A DNA stretch of 64,000 bases, taken from assembly GCF_000615805.1 (NCBI RefSeq), contig NZ_BAMJ01000007.1, positions 1 through 64,000 of the forward strand, in the 5' to 3' direction. The notes under the pieces are model-generated. The model saw nothing but the letters and a program-made list of their open reading frames with translations. It was not told where the DNA came from and did not search any database. The translations under genes and the position numbers were made by a program. The DNA is from Latilactobacillus fuchuensis DSM 14340 = JCM 11249 (GTDB lineage Bacteria; Bacillota; Bacilli; Lactobacillales; Lactobacillaceae). Below are positions 37,270 to 44,848 of the stretch, piece by piece (position 1 is the first letter of the stretch; the number at the start of each line of letters is the position of its first letter).

Positions 37270-38082
37270 TTACTCCCCCTTGGTATTTCGAATTAATTCA
37301 GCTAATTCCGTTTGAGCAGCGCTATCTTTAGAAATAATGAACGTACTCGTCGGAGCATTGCTACCAGCACCACCATTATCAGCAAATTCACCAAAACCGT
37401 CTGCAGGACTGACACTCGTCCCTTTTCCAAGCGCTACTTCGTAAACCACGCCATTATCGGCTAGCAAATATTTACTAGCTGGTTGATCAAAATCCATATT
37501 AATTGAATAGCCTTGTGCGGTTGTTCCGCTTTTAAGCGTGCTATCAATCCCAACTTGACCATCTTTAGCGGTGTAGAAAACGACCCCGCCAATCGCGTGT
37601 AAGTTAAAAGCAGTTGCCCCAGGTTGATGATTATCTTGAACCTGAACTTGGCCATCCGGCGTATTCGCATACCAATCACCTAGACCACCTGAGCCGTGGT
37701 TGAAATAATAATCACTGACCGCCATATTTCCAGTTGCTGCTCGCGAACTAGCCCACGCCAAAAATTGCGTTGTAATCGTTAATTTTTGAGTATCCGTTAA
37801 CGTCGTAACTTGTTCCGCCGTTGCCGCGGTTTGACTCGACTCACTCTGACTAGTCGTACGACTAGCTTGTTGCTTATCCACCGATTGCGATGACGTTGTT
37901 TGACTAGTCTGTTGCTTAAGCGCCTTGTTTTCAGCTTTTAAACTGGCTAAACGTTTATCGTGTTGTTGGCTAACGTGACTTTTTTGCGACGTTTTGGCCG
38001 ATTTGTCTACCGGATTAATCCCACATCCCGTTAATAACAAAACACTTAACAAACAACTGCCAATCCCATACGCGATTTTCAT
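37270..38082 (-). CDS. Lipoprotein, DUF4767-like
   Basis: A lipoprotein of 270 residues: lipobox 'LLLTGC' (Cys20), a charged/Gln-Ser coiled linker ('SLKAENKALKQQTSQ', about 48-105), then a C-terminal globular domain with 'FLAWASSRAATGNMAVSDYY' and 'GSGGLGDWYANTPDGQVQV', which resembles the DUF4767 family of Listeria and lactobacilli. It is anchored outside the membrane. Four bases separate it from the next lipoprotein gene; 22 bases from the zinc-ribbon gene upstream. Part of a five-gene cluster. Confidence 0.75.
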   Translation of the reverse strand: MKIAYGIGSCLLSVLLLTGCGINPVDKSAKTSQKSHVSQQHDKRLASLKAENKALKQQTSQTTSSQSVDKQQASRTTSQSESSQTAATAEQVTTLTDTQKLTITTQFLAWASSRAATGNMAVSDYYFNHGSGGLGDWYANTPDGQVQVQDNHQPGATAFNLHAIGGVVFYTAKDGQVGIDSTLKSGTTAQGYSINMDFDQPASKYLLADNGVVYEVALGKGTSVSPADGFGEFADNGGAGSNAPTSTFIISKDSAAQTELAELIRNTKGE

Positions 38083-38104
38083 TTTAATACTCCCCCGCTA
38101 AGCG

Positions 38105-38932
38105 CTAAAGTTTTTCGTACCACGCTGTTTTACCCTCATCGACATGTTTTAACAAGACTCGTTCTTGTCCGTTAATCACTTTTTTCTCAATCGTCATTGC
38201 AAATTGAGCATCCGCACTTTCCAAATAATTTAACTGATCGGTCGACGACCATCTAATCGATTCAGGATACATCGTACTGGTTTCCCCATTTTTAGTCGTC
38301 ATCACGATAGCATTACCTGCAGCATTAATTTTAACCGGCAACACTTCATTCGGATCACCCGCACGTTCAACCAATTGCCATTGACCCTCTAAATCGGTCT
38401 TACTCAATGTCTCCGGTGCTTTTAATACTGGATCGTGATTTGTTTTAGCCGAAGAACTAGTCGCCGCCGAACTTGAGCTAGCCTTATTCGTACTTTGAAC
38501 ACTGGCTTGTGAACTCGCATTTTGTTTCTTTAATGACGCATTTTCAGCAGCAATACTGGCCTCTTCTTTCGAATTCGCCACCGATTCTTGACGGTTATTT
38601 AATTTTGGTTGCCGTTTTTTCAGAGTTGTTACCGACTTATCTTGTGCGTTCGTTAATACAAAATAACTGCTACCACCAACAATCAAAACTAGTATCAACA
38701 ATCCCAATAACCACGGCCAAACCATTTTTTTACGTTTAGCTGATCGTTCAATCGGTTGAAATACAAAGCCACAATTGGTACAAAACGCCACGGCCAATTC
38801 ATTGAAAGTCCCACATTGTGGACATTGTTTTTCATTAATATTTTGATTATTTTGATTCAAAGCTTGCCCACAACTTTCACAAAATGTTGCTTCGAGCGGA
38901 TTATCTGCGCCACATTTCGAACACTTTATCAT
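38105..38932 (-). CDS. Membrane protein with two N-terminal zinc ribbons
   Basis: A protein of 275 residues. Two CxxC...CxxC zinc ribbons ('CSKCGADNPLEATFCESCG' and 'CPQCGTFNELAVAFCTNCG', about 4-57) face the cytoplasm. A single helix ('WPWLLGLLILVLIVGGSSYFVL', about 73-94) is followed by a Ser/Ala/Asn-rich linker with 'AAENASLKKQNA' and an outer beta-rich domain ('LEGQWQLVERAGDPNEVLPV'). The layout suggests a signal-linking membrane protein. It sits between a DUF805 zinc-ribbon gene and a lipoprotein gene. Function unknown. Confidence 0.75.
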   Translation of the reverse strand: MIKCSKCGADNPLEATFCESCGQALNQNNQNINEKQCPQCGTFNELAVAFCTNCGFVFQPIERSAKRKKMVWPWLLGLLILVLIVGGSSYFVLTNAQDKSVTTLKKRQPKLNNRQESVANSKEEASIAAENASLKKQNASSQASVQSTNKASSSSAATSSSAKTNHDPVLKAPETLSKTDLEGQWQLVERAGDPNEVLPVKINAAGNAIVMTTKNGETSTMYPESIRWSSTDQLNYLESADAQFAMTIEKKVINGQERVLLKHVDEGKTAWYEKL

Positions 38933-38946
38933 CCACCAATTCCCCC

Positions 38947-39822
38947 TTACTTCTGATTCGGCTGACGGTCATCTGGATTAATTGGCTGTTCCGGATTTAT
39001 TTCAGGTTGATCAGTCGTTTCTTGTTCGTTATTCTGGTACATTGTTTGGCCACCGTTCATTGGTTGCTGATAGCCATACCCTGATGGATTACCATTCATT
39101 GGTGGTTGTTGTCCATTAAAATTCTGATAACCTTGTGGTTGATTGGGTTGACCCATATTTTGGTTAGGATAACCCTGTTGATTCCACTGATTCATTTGTG
39201 GTTGGGGCTTGTCAATCAGCATTAAATAAAGAATATACCATTGAACAACCGGTACTAAATAAAGTACGATAAGCCATGGCTCTTTCCCTAAAAATCTAAG
39301 ACGACGTACACCTGCAGATAATCCTAAAACAGTCGCCAAAACAGACAGAACCGCGTATATCAAATATACAACAAGTGTTACTACAACTCCTAATGTTTCT
39401 AATAGACTACTAGAAATAGTTATAATTACCATTCCAATCAACATTATTACAATAAAAGCAATCATAATCCCTAATTCTGACCACCAGAAGATCGATTTAC
39501 GACTTTCTGGCGTTTTAAAATCATTCCAGTGCGCAATGGCGTATTTAGTACTGCCGATAAAACCTAACTGTTGTTGATTGGTAGCATCACCATTGTATTG
39601 TTGTTGAAACTGCTGAAATTGTTGTTGGAATTGTTGCGTTTTATTCACAAAATTATTCGGTTGATTATTCCCTTGCGGCGCTTGATTATGATATTGATTT
39701 TGAGCGGCCTGTTGACCATTCATTTGTTGATTTGGCTCATTTACTTGTTGTTGCGTCCCACAATAAGGACAAAATTTAATACCTTGTTTAATTTGTTGCC
39801 CACAATTTTGACAATACATCAT
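38947..39822 (-). CDS. Zinc-ribbon DUF805-like membrane protein
   Basis: A protein of 291 residues. An N-terminal zinc ribbon ('YCQNCGQQIKQGIKFCPYCG'), a Gln/Asn-rich linker (about 25-85), then a DUF805-type region with four helices and the motif 'LSAGVRRLRFLGKEPWLIVL', and a Gln/Asn/Gly/Pro-rich tail. DUF805 proteins are inner-membrane proteins of unknown role. The low-complexity Gln/Asn tracts at both ends are unusual. GGGGGAATGAGTC precedes the start. Second gene of the cluster. Confidence 0.78.
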   Translation of the reverse strand: MMYCQNCGQQIKQGIKFCPYCGTQQQVNEPNQQMNGQQAAQNQYHNQAPQGNNQPNNFVNKTQQFQQQFQQFQQQYNGDATNQQQLGFIGSTKYAIAHWNDFKTPESRKSIFWWSELGIMIAFIVIMLIGMVIITISSSLLETLGVVVTLVVYLIYAVLSVLATVLGLSAGVRRLRFLGKEPWLIVLYLVPVVQWYILYLMLIDKPQPQMNQWNQQGYPNQNMGQPNQPQGYQNFNGQQPPMNGNPSGYGYQQPMNGGQTMYQNNEQETTDQPEINPEQPINPDDRQPNQK

Positions 39823-39843
39823 GACTCATTCCCCCGATATTTC

Positions 39844-40110
39844 TTATTGATTCTCCACGTCATCAATCTGACTAATCGCTTTATTAATCCACCGTTGTGA
39901 ATAATCATATTTATGCATCAACGCAGCTGAATTATGGCCATTAAATTGTTTTTGAACCGATTTAGCGACCTTATCCCCCGCGTACATGCGCATTGGTAAT
40001 GTTAATTGTTGACCCCGATAAGCTGAATAAACTTTCAACATCGCTTCTTCCCCAATTAAATCGAATAATTGACTATAAACATCTTGCAGATTTTCCCGCT
40101 CAACTTTCAC
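39844..40110 (-). CDS. Mor-like transcription activator family protein
   Basis: An 88-residue protein resembling Mor/C transcription activators (middle-operon activator of phage Mu) of Firmicutes: 'LTLPMRMYAGDKVAKSVQKQ' and 'HKYDYSQRWINKAISQI' form the HTH. A frame extends to 40155, but AGAGG 10 bases before GTG 40110 supports the short form. First gene of the zinc-ribbon/lipoprotein cluster (21 bases to the next), so it may regulate it. Confidence 0.72.
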   Translation of the reverse strand: MKVERENLQDVYSQLFDLIGEEAMLKVYSAYRGQQLTLPMRMYAGDKVAKSVQKQFNGHNSAALMHKYDYSQRWINKAISQIDDVENQ

Positions 40111-40260
40111 ACACCTGACACCTCTTTCCAAGTTTCTTGCCACTAATCTCGTCATTAGTTATGTTATCAAAAGAACAAAGCCAATGATAACGTGCCACAA
40201 CCTGCGTTTTTCCTTGCAAATTGCACGTGTTAATCCATTTAAAATTGCTCAGTGCATCAA

Positions 40261-40305
40261 AAAAGACCCGATTATCGGATTGATAATCGGATCTCGTTTT
40301 TATAC
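40261..40305 (-). terminator. Intrinsic terminator after rlmH
   Basis: The stem CCGATTATC / GATAATCGG, followed on the minus strand by GTC and six T, a few bases after the rlmH stop codon. Confidence 0.85.
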
Positions 40306-40308
40306 ATC

Positions 40309-40788
40309 CTATTTGTGATACGGACTCCCGACATTGATCATGAACGCGCGGTAGATTTGTTCGGTTAGGACCAAACGCATCAATTGGTGCGGTAAGGTTA
40401 GTTTGCCAAACGAAAGCGCATCGTTAGCGCGTTTGTTGACCGCGTCGCTGGTCCCGAGTGAACCCCCAATTACAAAGGTAATGTCGGATTTACCGTAAGT
40501 CCCTAAATCGGCAATTTCTTTGGCGAATTCTTCGGAAGCACGCTGCTTGCCTTGAATCGCGAGCACAATCACGTGTTCCTTATCCTTAATCTTGTTTAAG
40601 ATCCGTTCGCCTTCCTTATCTTTAACGGTTGCCATCTCTGAATCGCTCAGTGATTCAGGCGCCTTTTCATCCGCGACTTCAATCATTTCAAATTTACAAA
40701 ACTTACCGAGCCGTTTGGCGTATTCCGCAATCCCGGCCTTCAAATATTTCTCTTTTAACTTACCCACGGTAATCACTTTAATATTCAT
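40309..40788 (-). CDS. rlmH: 23S rRNA pseudouridine-1915 N3-methyltransferase
   Basis: A SPOUT methyltransferase of 159 residues that modifies helix 69 of 23S rRNA in the 70S ribosome. The SAM-binding knot is seen in '[11 protein letters not shown]' (about 105-115) and the C-terminal '[24 protein letters not shown]' is diagnostic. AGGAGG precedes ATG 40788. It lies downstream of htrA, as in many Firmicutes, but separated by 630 bases that hold DnaA-box-like sites. Confidence 0.97.
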   Translation of the reverse strand: MNIKVITVGKLKEKYLKAGIAEYAKRLGKFCKFEMIEVADEKAPESLSDSEMATVKDKEGERILNKIKDKEHVIVLAIQGKQRASEEFAKEIADLGTYGKSDITFVIGGSLGTSDAVNKRANDALSFGKLTLPHQLMRLVLTEQIYRAFMINVGSPYHK

Positions 40789-40874
40789 CGAAATCCTCCT
40801 ACTATCTCTTTATAGTTTATGCGAAAATGAGTCGAAAAAAAAGGGATACACAGGAAATCACCCAAAATGACAAG

Positions 40875-41208
40875 TTATCCACAAAAATTATCCACATATG
40901 CACAGGTGTTCGTCCCAAATATGGTGTCCTGAAATTTTCTTGATACAAAATAATCGATTCGAAAATTTTTTTACTTTTTTTTATCAAAAAAGTTATCCAC
41001 TATTTAAGAAATCTTTAAATTACTCGTTTTTAGATTGCAAACACTGTTATAGCAGCATTTATAATTAGATTATAATTTTAAATAAATAGTTATCCACTGA
41101 TGTTTTGTCAACTTGTGGATAACAGTGGTGCTCAATCGACCGTGTTATACCCACAATCCACAGACTTATCCACAATTTGTTGCTGATTAATCCAACTTAG
41201 TATCCACA
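40875..41208. other. Cluster of DnaA-box-like sites between rlmH and htrA
   Basis: Exact TTATCCACA at 40875-40883, 40888-40896, 41166-41174 and on the minus strand at 41114-41122; one-mismatch sites TTATCCACT at 40993-41001 and 41090-41098 and GTATCCACA at 41200-41208. AT-rich stretches lie between (about 40970-40990 and 41055-41090). No gene is seen in 40789-41321. The density points to DnaA binding. Confidence 0.7.
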
Positions 41209-41288
41209 TTGACATTCTTAAAACTTAACGTTCCGGAATGTTAAGCCCGTTATAAACCAGTTTTTACACGCTATCATTTAAGACCCTC

Positions 41289-41328
41289 AAAAAAGCAAAG
41301 GTGTTTCCCTTAAGGATCATCACCTTTT
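41289..41328 (-). terminator. Terminator downstream of htrA
   Basis: AAAGGTG / CACCTTT with an inner CCTTAAGG hairpin and six T on the minus strand. It overlaps the 3' arm of repeat R7. Confidence 0.7.
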
Positions 41329-41421
41329 CTGGTTAACTACAAAATACCCCAATTATCTTAAACTCAAGATAACTGGGGTATTTTTGGTTAATGCTCAGTT
41401 GCTAAGCGCAACTCAACGCAC
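41321..41421 (-). repeat. Structured 3'-UTR repeat, copy R7 (type 2)
   Basis: Begins at the base after the htrA stop codon. TGAGCATTAACC / GTTAACCAGAAAAG core; inner hairpin AATACCCCAGTTATCTT / AAGATAATTGGGGTATT, where GGTGATT of R3/R10 has become GGGGTATT with matching change on the other arm. The 3' arm merges into a terminator. Confidence 0.72.
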
Positions 41422-42684
41422 TTATTTAGTTGTTGTACTGCTGCTATCAGTCGAAGCTGATTGCGTTAATTTAACGGTCGTTTTCTTCAATGAACCGTTA
41501 TGGTAATACTGAATTTCAACGGTGCTATTCATGTTATAACTGTACAAAATCGTGTGTAGGTCAGCGACACTCGTCACGGTCTTACCGCCTAAGCCGACAA
41601 TCACGTCGTATTTACTCAAGCCCGCCTTTTTAGCGACTGAACTATTCGTCACAGAGGCCACGACAACCCCGCTCTTAACGGACGTTGGCAATTTCAAAAT
41701 GGAGGATTGTTGCGTTGACGAAATGTTGGTCAAGTCAATCACGCTAATCCCTAAAGCTGGGCGAACGACTTTCCCGTTTTCAACTAATTGATTAATAATT
41801 TTAACAACTTCGTTACTTGGAATGGCAAAGCCCATCCCTTCAACCGTTGTATCGCCATTTGACGCTAGCTTCATCGAATTAATGCCGACCACTTGACCCG
41901 CCATATTCACGAGTGGGCCACCGGAGTTCCCCGGATTAATCGCCGTATCGGTTTGAATAACCGTTGCCTGACCGGTTGCTTGACCCGTTGTTTCGTCGGT
42001 CACATCAATGGTCCGCTTCTTGGCTGAAATGATCCCTTGCGTCACAGATGTCGCATATTCTGACCCGAGTGGTGAACCAATCGCTAAGACTGATTCACCA
42101 GCCTTAATACTATCGGAATCACCGAACGTGGCTGTTTTTGTGACTTTAGACCCGTCAATTTTTAAGACGGCTAAATCGGAAACAGCATCTGTCCCGACTA
42201 GGCTCGCTTCTAATTTAGTCCCATCACTTAGAATGACTTCCAATTTATCGGAATCAGCCACGACGTGATTATTAGTCACGATGTAGGCTTTACCATCTTT
42301 CTTTTCGTAGATTAAGCCGGATCCTTCACTAGATTCTTCCAGATCACTACTGCTACTACTGCCACTAGTGGTGCTACTACTATCGCTATCGCTTGATCCG
42401 AATAGCGCGCTTAAATCACCAGATGATTCTGCTTGCTTTTGTAAGTTGACCACTGACACAACGGCCGTTTTAACTTTACTGAAAGCCGTTGTGGTTTGTG
42501 ATGACGAATTAACTTTGACGTTACTGATTTTAGTCGTCCCAGATTTGGTAGGTGTTTGCGCCGTCGTTGACACATTGGCAGTTGGCCCAAACTTTGAAAG
42601 TCCCGTATAGGCAACCCCACCACCAATCAACGCTGAAATAACGGCAACCACTGCTGTTTTCATTAAACCTGAATTTTGATTCAT
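41422..42684 (-). CDS. htrA: Serine protease HtrA/DegP-like
   Basis: A surface quality-control protease of 420 residues. One N-terminal membrane helix ('KTAVVAVISALIGGGVAY'), a Ser-rich linker (about 75-115), a trypsin-like domain with the triad His in 'VTNNHVV', Asp in 'VSDLAVLKI' and Ser in 'NPGNSGGPL', and one C-terminal PDZ domain (about 315-405). Last gene of the vicRK-yycHI-vicX-htrA series, as in other lactobacilli, but 512 bases after vicX, with repeats R8-R10 between. A separate promoter with a TATGAT -10 box near 42730 is likely. Confidence 0.95.
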   Translation of the reverse strand: MNQNSGLMKTAVVAVISALIGGGVAYTGLSKFGPTANVSTTAQTPTKSGTTKISNVKVNSSSQTTTAFSKVKTAVVSVVNLQKQAESSGDLSALFGSSDSDSSSTTSGSSSSSDLEESSEGSGLIYEKKDGKAYIVTNNHVVADSDKLEVILSDGTKLEASLVGTDAVSDLAVLKIDGSKVTKTATFGDSDSIKAGESVLAIGSPLGSEYATSVTQGIISAKKRTIDVTDETTGQATGQATVIQTDTAINPGNSGGPLVNMAGQVVGINSMKLASNGDTTVEGMGFAIPSNEVVKIINQLVENGKVVRPALGISVIDLTNISSTQQSSILKLPTSVKSGVVVASVTNSSVAKKAGLSKYDVIVGLGGKTVTSVADLHTILYSYNMNSTVEIQYYHNGSLKKTTVKLTQSASTDSSSTTTK

Positions 42685-42889
42685 ACTAAATCACCCAAAC
42701 TTTCTAATTTTATTCTTTTACTCGATGACTCTATCATAAACGCTAAATTTGAAAAAATTATGAACAAGTTTTGAATTAATGATTGTTTTTATATTGTGAA
42801 TTCTAGACGATTTACCCGCCAAAAACAACTGAAATGTCTTGTAGAATGAGAAATATAGGCCGTGATAGCAGGTATCAATCTCCGTTCAA

Positions 42890-42948
42890 ATCAAAAAATC
42901 TAGGCTATACTCAGAAGTTAACCGGCTGAAGTTAGACACTTCTATTTT
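42890..42948 (-). repeat. Partial structured repeat, copy R8
   Basis: Only the 5' half of the element: CTTCTGAGTATAGCCTAG then a divergent tail. The stretch 42685-42889 holds the htrA promoter region and nothing else I can assign. Confidence 0.5.
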
Positions 42949-43072
42949 AACGTGCTTCTACCGATAAGTTTCTGTGCTTAGCTACGTCTGGCAAACAAAG
43001 TCCATAATGCGGCCTTTATTCACCAGACTAGGCTAATGCTCAGAATCAAACCGTGGGTGTGGGCACTCATTT
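42949..43072 (-). repeat. Structured 3'-UTR repeat, copy R9
   Basis: Second element behind vicX. Core CTGAGCATTAGCCTA / TAGCTAAGCACAGAAAC; inner hairpin GTCTGG...CCAGAC. The AGC/GCT pair replaces the AAC/GTT pair of R3 and R10, a compensatory change. Confidence 0.7.
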
Positions 43073-43196
43073 TATAACGTGATTTTGAGTTGCAACAACT
43101 TCCGCTTAACCTAAAATCACCAATTATCTTAAGTTCAAGATAACTGGTGATTTTTGTTAATGCTCAGTTGCTGACCGCAACTCAACGCACTCATTT
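43073..43196 (-). repeat. Structured 3'-UTR repeat, copy R10 (type 2)
   Basis: Starts directly after the vicX stop codon. Nearly identical to R3 in its inner 80 bases (TGAGCATTAACA, hairpin on ATCACCAGTTATCTT, then GGTTAAGCGGAAG) but with different, still complementary, outer arms (GAGTTGC / GCAACTC). Confidence 0.75.
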
Positions 43197-44003
43197 TCAA
43201 ACTGCGAACAACGGATCGGCGATTGCTGGGTCGGTGTCTAAGATTTCAAAGTCAGTGCCGACACCATAATCATGTTCCTTCATAATTGACGCGACCGTTA
43301 AATGGGCTAATTCCTTCATATTATTTTCTTGGCTTAAATGGCCTAAGAAAATCTTTTTAGTTTGTTGGCCCATGCACGCCATTAAAGCGGCCGCGCCATC
43401 TTCATTGGATAAATGGCCGGTATCGCTCAAAATCCGTTGCTTAAGCGACCACGGATACTGACCCATCCGTAACATTTCTAAATCATGGTTACATTCCACC
43501 AAATAGGCATTGGCGTTGGCTAGCGTCCCCCGTAATTGATCAGACACGTAACCCGTATCAGTCAACATCGCAAACGACCGATCATTATGGTGAAATTGAT
43601 AAAATTGGGCTGCGGCTGCATCGTGTGAGACGCCAAAACTCTCTACATCAATGTCGCCTAATGTCTTGGTTTTGCCCATTTCAAATAGGTGTTGGTGTTC
43701 ACCGGGGACATTCCCGATAATCGAAGCCATCGCATCCCAAGTCGGTTGATTGGCATAAACGTCCATCCCGTACCGGCGTGCTAAGACACCCACACCGCTA
43801 CTATGGTCGCGATGTTCATGCGTTACTAATAAACTATCGACGTCTTTTAAATCACGACCAATGCTGTGCATTAAATCTTGCACCCGTTTGCCACTCATCC
43901 CAGCATCCACCAGAATTTTATGTTGCGGCGTTTCGATATACGTTGTGTTGCCTGAACTACTACTTGCTAAGATACTAACTTGCATTTGATCATTTTCGCT
44001 CAT
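43197..44003 (-). CDS. vicX: MBL-fold hydrolase VicX/YycJ
   Basis: A metallo-beta-lactamase-fold protein of 268 residues with the metal site 'VTHEHRDHSSGVG' (about 58-70) and a start 'VSILASSSSGNTTYIET' typical of YycJ/WalJ. B. subtilis YycJ is an exonuclease-like protein linked to DNA replication and repair. A frame starts at 44036 inside yycI, but ATG 44003 ('MSENDQMQ') with AGGGG upstream fits better. Part of the vicRK operon. Confidence 0.92.
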   Translation of the reverse strand: MSENDQMQVSILASSSSGNTTYIETPQHKILVDAGMSGKRVQDLMHSIGRDLKDVDSLLVTHEHRDHSSGVGVLARRYGMDVYANQPTWDAMASIIGNVPGEHQHLFEMGKTKTLGDIDVESFGVSHDAAAAQFYQFHHNDRSFAMLTDTGYVSDQLRGTLANANAYLVECNHDLEMLRMGQYPWSLKQRILSDTGHLSNEDGAAALMACMGQQTKKIFLGHLSQENNMKELAHLTVASIMKEHDYGVGTDFEILDTDPAIADPLFAV

Positions 44004-44025
44004 TTGATTGTTATCCCCTAATTGA

Positions 44026-44844
44026 CTATTGCACATCGCTTCGATTTTTCATCAACGCTCCGGTAAAGGCGTTAATTCGTTTGACGACGACGCTTTTAGA
44101 ATTCTTGTTTTCAATCGCCACTTGCCAAACCGGCACGTAAACGGTGCTACTGTTTGCATCTAGCAACGCACTATAGCCTAATTTAACCCAACTGACCTTA
44201 GAATTATTCGGGATTTCATTATCCGTGTATAAATCAATCACCGCTTCTTTAGCGCTCACCTTAGTCATTTCTTTTTCCCGCAAAATTTGAATCTTGTTCG
44301 CATATGTTTGGGTGTATTGATTAATCTGACCATCTTCAATCAGGAAAACTAGCTGGCCATGTTCATCCATCATAACCCCACCTGGTACTTTTTGGACGAA
44401 AACGACCTGTTGATCACTGGATAATTCCGGCGAATAACGGTATTGATCCGCTAAAACAACGTTATTATTCGATTTCATAAACGCTTTAACGGCTAATAAT
44501 GCGTGATTTTTCCGATAAGTTAACGGCTTATCTAACTCACTGATTAAAGTTTTCTGCGTCTTATCGAAGCTAACGACTTGATTAGTGAGTTGTTGACTAC
44601 TCGTTGCCAACTTAGTTTGATCCTTTTGACGACTGGCTAAATAATAACCGTCTTCTTTAGCATTCGAGAGTGGTTTAACCGTAATTTGATCATCTTTCAA
44701 ATCTTTTAAGATTTGGCTCGTTTGCGAACCACTGGTGATGGCCGTCGAACTGACCGCCTGATTATCCTTGAGCGAGATAAATAAATAGATATCGAGTGCA
44801 ATAAAAATCGCAATAAAAATCATTTCAATTCTTCGGAAATCCAT
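44026..44844 (-). CDS. yycI: Two-component system regulatory protein YycI
   Basis: A protein of 272 residues with one N-terminal helix ('MIFIAIFIALDIYLFISL') and an extracytoplasmic YycI domain. With YycH it forms a membrane complex with the sensor kinase VicK (WalK) and tunes its activity. It lies 4 bases after yycH. Confidence 0.92.
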   Translation of the reverse strand: MDFRRIEMIFIAIFIALDIYLFISLKDNQAVSSTAITSGSQTSQILKDLKDDQITVKPLSNAKEDGYYLASRQKDQTKLATSSQQLTNQVVSFDKTQKTLISELDKPLTYRKNHALLAVKAFMKSNNNVVLADQYRYSPELSSDQQVVFVQKVPGGVMMDEHGQLVFLIEDGQINQYTQTYANKIQILREKEMTKVSAKEAVIDLYTDNEIPNNSKVSWVKLGYSALLDANSSTVYVPVWQVAIENKNSKSVVVKRINAFTGALMKNRSDVQ

Positions 44845-44848
44845 TAAT

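Noticed and set aside
40875-41208. Calling the DnaA-box cluster the chromosomal origin
   Set aside because: No dnaA, dnaN or strand-skew evidence in the window; DnaA boxes alone do not prove an origin.
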